In this document: in pieces, positions 7,094 through 10,261 of the stretch
Position numbering within the stretch: the first letter of the stretch is position 1
Layout: the number at the start of each line of letters is the position of its first letter
From: DASPLH01 sp035627675
GTDB lineage: Bacteria; Acidobacteriota; Terriglobia; Terriglobales; Acidobacteriaceae
Direction: 5' to 3'
Assembly: GCA_035627675.1 (NCBI GenBank)
Contig: DASPLH010000040.1
Coordinates: 1 to 10,261, forward strand
Length of the DNA: 10,261 nt
Made by a program: the position numbers and the translations under genes
Notes under the pieces: model-generated
Databases searched by the model: none
Told to the model about the DNA's origin: nothing
Seen by the model: the letters and a program-made list of their open reading frames with translations, nothing else

Positions 7094-7144
7094 GTAGTTG
7101 TGTCGAAATCGAACTCTGCACGAATCGCGGCCCGCGAGGGCGGA

Positions 7145-7630
7145 TCACTTGCCGCCCTTCGCCTCCAAAGCCTGCGCCCCGCTCTGGACGTTCACCTTGA
7201 TTTGCTTGGGCTTCGCCTCGGCGCGCTTCGCCAGCCGGATGGTCAGCACACCCTTGTCATAGGCGGCCTGCGCGTTCTCGGTTTCCACCGTGTTCGGCAA
7301 GGTGAAGGAGCGCATGAAGGTGCCATAGCGGCGCTCGATTCGGTGATAGTTCTCTTCCTTGGTTTCCTTCTCGAAGTTCCGCTCGCCCCTGACGGTCAGC
7401 AGGTTGTTCTCGAGGCGGATGTCGATGTCCTTCTCGTCGATTCCGGGGACTTCCATCTTCAACTGGATAGCGTTTTCGTCCTCATAGACGTCCACCGGAG
7501 GAACGAAGGAGCCACCGAGCAACGACTCCTCGCGGCCTACCGTGCCGATCTGCTCATTGAACAGACGGTTCATGCGGTCCTGCAGAGTCGCAAGTTCACG
7601 GAACGGTTCCCAACGGGTCATGAGAGTCAT
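7145..7630 (-). CDS. hsp20: Hsp20/alpha-crystallin family small heat-shock protein
   Basis: This 161-residue protein is a typical bacterial class A small Hsp. The N-terminal arm (MTLMTRWEPFRELATLQDRM) precedes an alpha-crystallin domain at about 45-146: PPVDVYEDENAIQLKMEVPGI, then LLTVRGER, then RSFTLP and the diagnostic AAYDKGVLTIRLAK (122-135). IKV at 144-146 is the C-terminal I/V-x-I/V motif used in oligomer assembly. It would bind unfolding proteins without ATP in the cytoplasm and hand them to DnaK/ClpB, and clpB is the next gene downstream. I chose the ATG at 7630 because GGAGG lies 8 nt before it; the frame stays open further upstream, but that part overlaps the promoter. A near-consensus promoter and a structured leader precede it. 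Confidence 0.97.
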   Translation of the reverse strand: MTLMTRWEPFRELATLQDRMNRLFNEQIGTVGREESLLGGSFVPPVDVYEDENAIQLKMEVPGIDEKDIDIRLENNLLTVRGERNFEKETKEENYHRIERRYGTFMRSFTLPNTVETENAQAAYDKGVLTIRLAKRAEAKPKQIKVNVQSGAQALEAKGGK

Positions 7631-7720
7631 GGTCGATACCTCCACATGTGATTTCTTGCGCAAGGCCTGTCGGCCCCGCTTTGACTTTTCACGGCCGGTT
7701 AGATGCCGACCTTGAGCAAG
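7631..7720 (-). promoter_or_regulatory. Structured hsp20 5' leader, candidate RNA thermometer or switch
   Basis: The predicted leader is about 88 nt. Fold A: CTTGC (7720-7716) with GCAAG (7659-7655), CAAGG (7714-7710) with CCTTG (7665-7661), and TCGGC (7709-7705) with GCCGA (7674-7670), leaving the ribosome-binding site free. Fold B: GGTCGGCATCT (7711-7701) with AGGTATCGACC (7641-7631), which is nine Watson-Crick or G-C/A-U pairs counted with two G·U wobbles and one C×A mismatch; it is extended by CC (7698-7697) with GG (7643-7642) and TCA (7715-7713) with TGA (7629-7627). Fold B buries all of GGAGG and part of the AUG. The same 5' segment is used in both, so they exclude each other. It does not look like a canonical ROSE or FourU element. 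Pairings were found by eye, not by energy calculation. Confidence 0.5.
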
Positions 7721-7724
7721 AGGA

Positions 7725-7753
7725 AGCATAAAATGTGAGTGTAGTGTTGTCAA
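7725..7753 (-). promoter_or_regulatory. Near-consensus sigma-70 promoter of hsp20
   Basis: On the reverse strand a perfect TTGACA -35 box (7753-7748), a 17-nt spacer and a TATGCT -10 box (7730-7725) place the transcription start near 7717-7719. This is a housekeeping-type rather than sigma-32-type promoter. With no CIRCE element visible, heat control would have to come from the leader RNA, another repressor, or not at all. Confidence 0.75.
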
Positions 7754-7794
7754 GTACTATCGCGAGCTGGTGCCGTTCATCTAAGTTGTTGAGT

Positions 7795-7824
7795 CCAAGG
7801 TTGAAACGACACTGTTTGCCTTGG
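7795..7824. repeat. Imperfect hairpin after the frameshifted gene
   Basis: CCAAGG (7795-7800) pairs with CCTTGG (7819-7824), and inside it AAAC (7804-7807) pairs with GTTT (7814-7817). It lies just after the reverse-strand stop at 7831, in the position of a terminator, but no T-run follows. It also sits about 40 nt upstream of the hsp20 -35 box, so an operator role is possible. Bases 7754-7794 hold nothing else I recognise. Confidence 0.4.
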
Positions 7825-7830
7825 TTCTAC

Positions 7831-8702
7831 CTAAGAGGAATGGTCGTGGATGACACGCCAGCCATCGGGCATGCGCCGCATCACCAGCGTAAACACCCCG
7901 TGAGGGTTGGCGCCGTCCGGCATGGCGAGGCTCCACGCGCCCGCACGAAGGCTGCGTCTCGCGACAGCATCTCGACCCTGATCTGATCGAACGTCAGAGT
8001 TCCCATGGTGCGACCGCCTGACTGGTAACGGACGCGGTAGCGCTCGAGGGTTTCGCGCCAGCCACGGGTCTCGCCTGAGCCGCCGAAGAACGTCAGGTGC
8101 GCGGAACGCCAATAACCGGCCATGTAGCCGTCGAGGTCTCCGCGGTTCCACGCCTCCCGCTGAGCTTCCAGCACGGCCCGGATCTGCGCCTCGGCAAGCT
8201 CGTCCTTCCCGAGGGTATGGACCTCGGCCCCTACGGCGGCATCGATTCGCTCGACAACCGACGTAATATCCTGCGAGAAACACGGCGCCACCGGGAACGT
8301 CTCATGTCCGGCAATGCGCAGGTAAACGTGCGAGCGGGGAACGGAGTGGGGGTGTTTCGCACACTCGCCGCCGGAGGTCAAAAACTTCGCTGGGTTCGCC
8401 GGGTCCGGCATGAGCTGCGAGCGCTCGATTTCGGCGAAGATGTTTGCGGCCTGCGTCTCCGGAATCGTCCAGGCGGTTTCTCCGAAGACCTTCACCATGC
8501 CCTTGCCCCTGTACTTCACGCGCCCGTCCGGACGCAGCTCGATCTCATAGACGGGGCAGGCTTCAGGACAGTCGTCGTGCGTGACGATCACGGCCTCGAC
8601 GCGTGATTCGCTCGCGGCTAGATCGGGCTGGGCCATAACCGGCGCACAGACGAAAGGAAAGAGGGCGGCAACGAGAGCAAGGTTTCGCATAAGGAAGTTC
8701 AT
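7831..8702 (-). pseudogene. Secreted DUF6438 + DUF4440/SnoaL-like fusion, interrupted by a frameshift
   Basis: Read across two frames this gives about 290 residues. A signal peptide (MRNLALVAALFPFVCAPVMAQ) is followed at about 35-160 by a DUF6438-like domain (VTHDDCPEACPVYEIELRPDGRV, with Cys45 and Cys49), then at about 168 onward by an NTF2-like DUF4440/SnoaL domain (VLEAQREAWNRGDLDGYMAGYW). The first frame loses the fold near 7936-7942 and stops at 7881. The adjacent frame immediately supplies the expected ending (AWSLAMPDG, GVFTLVMRRMPDGWRVIHDHSS) and stops at 7831. The change is equivalent to one missing base in a GCGGGCGCG run. It may be a sequencing error, a young pseudogene or, less likely, programmed slippage. 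The start could be 8702 or the in-frame ATG at 8690. The protein's function is unknown. Confidence 0.8.
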
Positions 8703-8733
8703 GTCGTTCGTCGTTCCTACTACACAGGAACGA

Positions 8734-8739
8734 ATTGTA
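8734..8739 (-). promoter_or_regulatory. Possible -10 box of the DUF6438 fusion gene
   Basis: TACAAT on the reverse strand (8739-8734) is one mismatch from consensus and would start transcription about 25 nt before the ATG at 8702. No good -35 box is spaced correctly; the hairpin at 8745-8772 occupies that position, so a bound regulator or degenerate promoter is possible. Confidence 0.3.
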
Positions 8740-8744
8740 CTTTC

Positions 8745-8772
8745 CGCGGTTGCGGCTACGTCGCAACCCGCG
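8745..8772. repeat. GC-rich hairpin in the divergent gap
   Basis: CGCGGTTGCG (8745-8754) pairs with CGCAACCCGCG (8762-8772) around a 7-nt loop, giving 10 pairs with one bulged C. There is no adjacent U-tract. It directly abuts a second palindrome at 8772-8807, and together they fill the upstream half of the gap between divergent genes. Confidence 0.6.
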
Positions 8773-8807
8773 TGGCACGGGACATCGCTTTAGGACCCGG
8801 GTGCCAC
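8772..8807. repeat. GTGGCAC...GTGCCAC palindrome
   Basis: GTGGCAC (8772-8778) and GTGCCAC (8801-8807) form a perfect 7-bp outer stem, with GGG (8779-8781) and CCC (8796-8798) able to extend it past a two-base bulge. The centre contains ACATCGCTTTAGGA. The layout (GTGGCAC, GGGACATCGCTTTAG, then the returning arm) recalls palindromic intergenic repeats I associate with acidobacterial genomes; that association is from memory. Confidence 0.55.
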
Positions 8808-8888
8808 TTAGCCGGACAGAAGCTCCGCTCAGCCCTTGCCAACGTTCGCTTGATGTAGAATTCGACCATTCAAGCCACATAGGTTGGA

Positions 8889-8899
8889 ATACTTAGTAT
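8889..8899. promoter_or_regulatory. ATACTTAGTAT palindrome upstream of the CADD-like gene
   Basis: ATACT-T-AGTAT is a perfect 5+1+5 inverted repeat about 55 nt upstream of the ATG at 8955, in a locally AT-rich patch. It could be an operator or overlap a -10 box (TAGTAT), but no convincing -35 is spaced with it. Bases 8808-8888 show no clear feature. Confidence 0.25.
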
Positions 8900-8954
8900 C
8901 CCTCCCGTAGCTTGGCCCGCAGCGGTAACCGAAATCCATCCCTTGGGGTGAGGA

Positions 8955-9647
8955 ATGGAACAAAACACATTCGTTCAGGACCTGAACGCGCGCATCGCGA
9001 AGTACGATCTGCTGTGCCATCCGTTCTACCGCGACTGGAGCGAAGGCAAGCTCACACGCGAAGACCTTCGCCAGTATGCCTCCGAGTATTTCCACCACGT
9101 CGCTGCCTTCCCGACCTATTTGAGCGCCTTCCATTCGCGGCTTGAAGACGGGGAATTGCGCCGCGCCGTTCTGCGCAACCTTGCCGACGAAGAGGTGGAG
9201 GGACGCGCGCATACCGATCTGTGGCTGGACTTCGCCGAGGGCATGGGCGCGTCCGGCGCCGAGGTGCGGTCGCACCGGCCCTGCGATGCGATCTCCACGC
9301 TGATCGGGAACTATCGCGATCTTGCCGCGACAGGGTCTGTGGCGGAAGTGCTCGCTTCGCTGTACGCCTACGAGTCCCAGGTGCCGCGAGTCGCCACCGA
9401 GAAGGCACGTGGCCTGATGCAGCGCTACGCAGCGGACGCGAAGACCTGCGGATATTTCGCCCTGCACGCTTATGCCGATGTGCAGCACTCCCGTGTCTGG
9501 GCCGAGGAACTCGTCGAGCACCTCACGACACATCTCTCGGAAGCCGAAGCTGCGCTCAACGCGGCCGAGACTGCCGCGCGGTGGCTGTGGGAGGCGCTTG
9601 ACGGCATCCAGGAACTGCGTCAGAAGACTGCCGCCGCCTGCGCCTGA
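8955..9647 (+). CDS. CADD-family protein, putative self-sacrificing para-aminobenzoate synthase
   Basis: This 230-residue all-helical protein belongs to the heme-oxygenase-like TenA/PqqC superfamily and specifically resembles Chlamydia CADD. Landmarks are LLCHPFYRDWSEGKLT (19-34), DEEVEGRAHTDLW (78-90), LYAYESQVPRVATEK (136-150) and YFALHAYADVQH (167-178). By alignment to C. trachomatis CADD recalled from memory, the dimetal ligands E81, H88, E142, H174, D178 and H181 correspond to E79, H86, E140, H171, D175 and H178 here. The sacrificed Tyr27 corresponds to Tyr25 and Lys152 to Lys150. CADD uses oxygen and a metal pair to convert one of its own tyrosines into para-aminobenzoate for folate, bypassing chorismate-derived PabABC. 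A GGGGTGAGG ribosome-binding site precedes the ATG. PqqC is less likely, since no pqq genes are adjacent and the CADD residues match. Confidence 0.88.
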   Translation: MEQNTFVQDLNARIAKYDLLCHPFYRDWSEGKLTREDLRQYASEYFHHVAAFPTYLSAFHSRLEDGELRRAVLRNLADEEVEGRAHTDLWLDFAEGMGASGAEVRSHRPCDAISTLIGNYRDLAATGSVAEVLASLYAYESQVPRVATEKARGLMQRYAADAKTCGYFALHAYADVQHSRVWAEELVEHLTTHLSEAEAALNAAETAARWLWEALDGIQELRQKTAAACA

Positions 9648-9679
9648 ACTCCTCGGAACGCCGCCTGCGAAAAGGAGAT

Positions 9680-9750
9680 CCACCGCGGATTCGCACGGAT
9701 TGGAACGGAATATCCGGCCTCAATCCCTGTGCATCCGCGCAGATCGGTGG
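9680..9750. repeat. Imperfect intergenic palindrome, copy 2 (ATCCGTG family)
   Basis: The left arm CCACCGCGGATTCGCACGGA begins at 9680 and the right arm (9723-9750) ends ATCCGCGCAGATCGGTGG. The reverse complement of the right arm starts CCACCGATCTGCGCGGAT, matching the left arm with one 3-nt gap and a few substitutions. The end reads ATCGGTGGCTGCGGG, parallel to ATCCGTGGCTAAAG at the end of copy 1 (4392-4405). It lies between the CADD-like gene and the rpmE promoter. Bases 9648-9679 hold nothing I recognise. Confidence 0.6.
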
Positions 9751-9772
9751 CTGCGGGCTTCGGCCCTGCGCC

Positions 9773-9802
9773 TTGCTCCAACCCGCAACTCTCGGCTAAA
9801 AT
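9773..9802 (+). promoter_or_regulatory. Promoter candidate for rpmE
   Basis: TTGCTC (9773-9778), an 18-nt spacer and TAAAAT (9797-9802) resemble a sigma-70 promoter with a good -10 box. The predicted start is near 9809, giving a leader of about 25 nt. GGAG at 9818-9821 is the probable ribosome-binding site, with a rather long 12-nt spacing. No Zur operator is evident by eye. Confidence 0.5.
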
Positions 9803-9833
9803 CAGGTGTTTGCAGTTGGAGTAACAGACAATC

Positions 9834-10046
9834 ATGAAAGCAGCAACCCACCCCTCGTACAACGAAGTCCGCGTTCAGTGCGCGTGCGGGAGCTCGTTCC
9901 TGACCCGCAGCACCAACAAGGGCGACATCCACGTTGAAATCTGCTCGGCTTGCCACCCGTTCTTTACGGGCAAGCAGAAGGTTCTCGATACGGCAGGCCG
10001 CATCGAGCGCTTCCGCCGCAAGTACGCGAAGAACGAGCAGAAATAG
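9834..10046 (+). CDS. rpmE: 50S ribosomal protein L31, zinc-binding form
   Basis: This complete 70-residue protein begins MKAATHPSYNEVRVQCACGS and contains the L31 signature EICSACHPFFTGKQK followed by DTAGRIERFRRKY. Four cysteines at 16, 18, 37 and 40 (C-x-C and C-x2-C) make it the zinc-bearing type, in contrast to the cysteine-free paralogue that some bacteria express under zinc limitation. L31 bridges the 50S subunit to the 30S head. The gene has its own promoter candidate and a strong terminator, so it is probably monocistronic. The only neighbour on the same strand, the CADD-like gene, is separated by 186 nt and a repeat. Confidence 0.97.
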   Translation: MKAATHPSYNEVRVQCACGSSFLTRSTNKGDIHVEICSACHPFFTGKQKVLDTAGRIERFRRKYAKNEQK

Positions 10047-10114
10047 CCCGTTGGGTGGTCGGGGTCTCCAGCAAGCGATCCTTGCAGGGGTGAAGACGCT
10101 CTCCGGCAGATTTG

Positions 10115-10150
10115 AAAAGCCTCCGCTTCGGCGGGGGCTTTTCTGTTGTT
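10115..10150 (+). terminator. Intrinsic terminator of rpmE with UUCG tetraloop
   Basis: AAAAGCCTCCGC (10115-10126), loop TTCG, and GCGGGGGCTTTT (10131-10142) form a 12-bp stem with one T·G wobble, followed by CTGTTGTTT. The stem base has A-run and T-run on opposite sides, so it can also act for transcripts arriving from the right. It lies about 70 nt after the rpmE stop; bases 10047-10114 hold no gene. Confidence 0.93.
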
Positions 10151-10206
10151 TGGTGCTTCGCCTGAACTCCTGACCCGCGACTAACGACTACCGGCTGACG
10201 GCCGCA

Positions 10207-10261
10207 TCAATGCATCAGAGTCTCTGACGACGACTGGCTCTCGTCCACGATGATCGTCACA
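10207..10261 (-). CDS. Possible C-terminal end of a reverse gene leaving the window
   Basis: Reading inward from the right edge on the reverse strand gives VTIIVDESQSSSETLMH and then TGA (10209-10207), 17 complete codons. The piece starts beta-strand-like and ends polar. It is too short to name, and an open run of this length could occur by chance. In its favour, the rpmE terminator just beyond is built to work in both directions. Bases 10151-10206 contain nothing else I can support. Confidence 0.3.
   Translation of the reverse strand, partial: VTIIVDESQSSSETLMH

Noticed and set aside
2941..7116. A shared AACTCTGCAC 10-mer upstream of the small membrane ORF and between hsp20 and clpB, as a possible common operator
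   Set aside because: It is too short to stand out from chance in this length of sequence, is not palindromic, and the flanks do not match.
7043..7144. A CIRCE (HrcA) or sigma-32 heat-shock signal upstream of clpB or hsp20
   Set aside because: I looked for the TTAGCACTC-N9-GAGTGCTAA pattern and for CTTGAA/CCCCAT-type boxes in both leaders and found neither.
7631..7753. An N-terminally extended hsp20 starting upstream of 7630
   Set aside because: The extension would overlap the -35/-10 promoter, is unlike any small Hsp arm, and the ATG at 7630 has a perfectly spaced GGAGG.
8829..9683. A 284-codon open frame antisense to the CADD-like gene
   Set aside because: The forward protein carries a full set of catalytic motifs; the reverse frame has none and runs across the upstream promoter region.
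9642..10171. A 13-nt direct repeat (CGCCTGAACTCCT) after the CADD-like gene and after the rpmE terminator, as possible attachment sites
   Set aside because: One 13-mer match is expected about by chance in 10 kb, one copy spans a gene's stop codon, and no integrase or mobile gene is present between them.

Overview
The window is GC-rich bacterial chromosome made of single-copy housekeeping, stress and metabolic genes with short gaps and many strand switches. There is no phage, transposase, CRISPR array, tRNA or rRNA. Gene content (ClpB with a small heat-shock protein, a short-type transaldolase, a CADD-type para-aminobenzoate enzyme, zinc-type ribosomal protein L31, a secreted DUF6438/DUF4440-like fusion) and the intergenic hairpin repeats fit an Acidobacteriota (Terriglobia-like) soil bacterium. 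That assignment is an inference from resemblance, not proof.

Layout. 1-171 is the 3' end of a forward gene, and its stop directly abuts the stop of a reverse one-helix membrane protein (172-591). Next, on the reverse strand, a fumarylacetoacetate-hydrolase-family gene (1423-2253) lies 51 nt upstream of a short transaldolase (700-1371); these look co-transcribed. A long inverted repeat fills the gap downstream of the transaldolase. Divergent from the FAH gene is a small secreted protein (2358-2870), then a likely 50-residue membrane protein (2982-3134) that meets a reverse HAD phosphatase (3136-3813) one base apart. A four-helix membrane protein (3895-4326) and clpB (4412-7042) converge on an imperfect palindrome.

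Stress block. hsp20 (7145-7630) and clpB run in the same direction on the reverse strand. hsp20 has a near-consensus promoter (TTGACA, 17 nt, TATGCT) and a leader of about 88 nt that can fold in two mutually exclusive ways, one hiding the whole Shine-Dalgarno sequence and the AUG. An intrinsic terminator sits between hsp20 and clpB, only about 25 nt before the clpB start, which suggests that small-chaperone and disaggregase levels are set separately.

Right end. A secreted two-domain protein (7831-8702) is split by an apparent one-base frameshift. Beyond a hairpin-rich divergent gap lies a CADD-family gene (8955-9647) in which the residues I recall as the metal ligands, sacrificial tyrosine and catalytic lysine of Chlamydia CADD are all present, implying an unusual route to para-aminobenzoate for folate. 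After a second copy of the palindromic repeat come rpmE (9834-10046) with its own promoter and a strong UUCG-loop terminator. The last 55 bases may hold the C-terminus of a reverse gene running out of the window.
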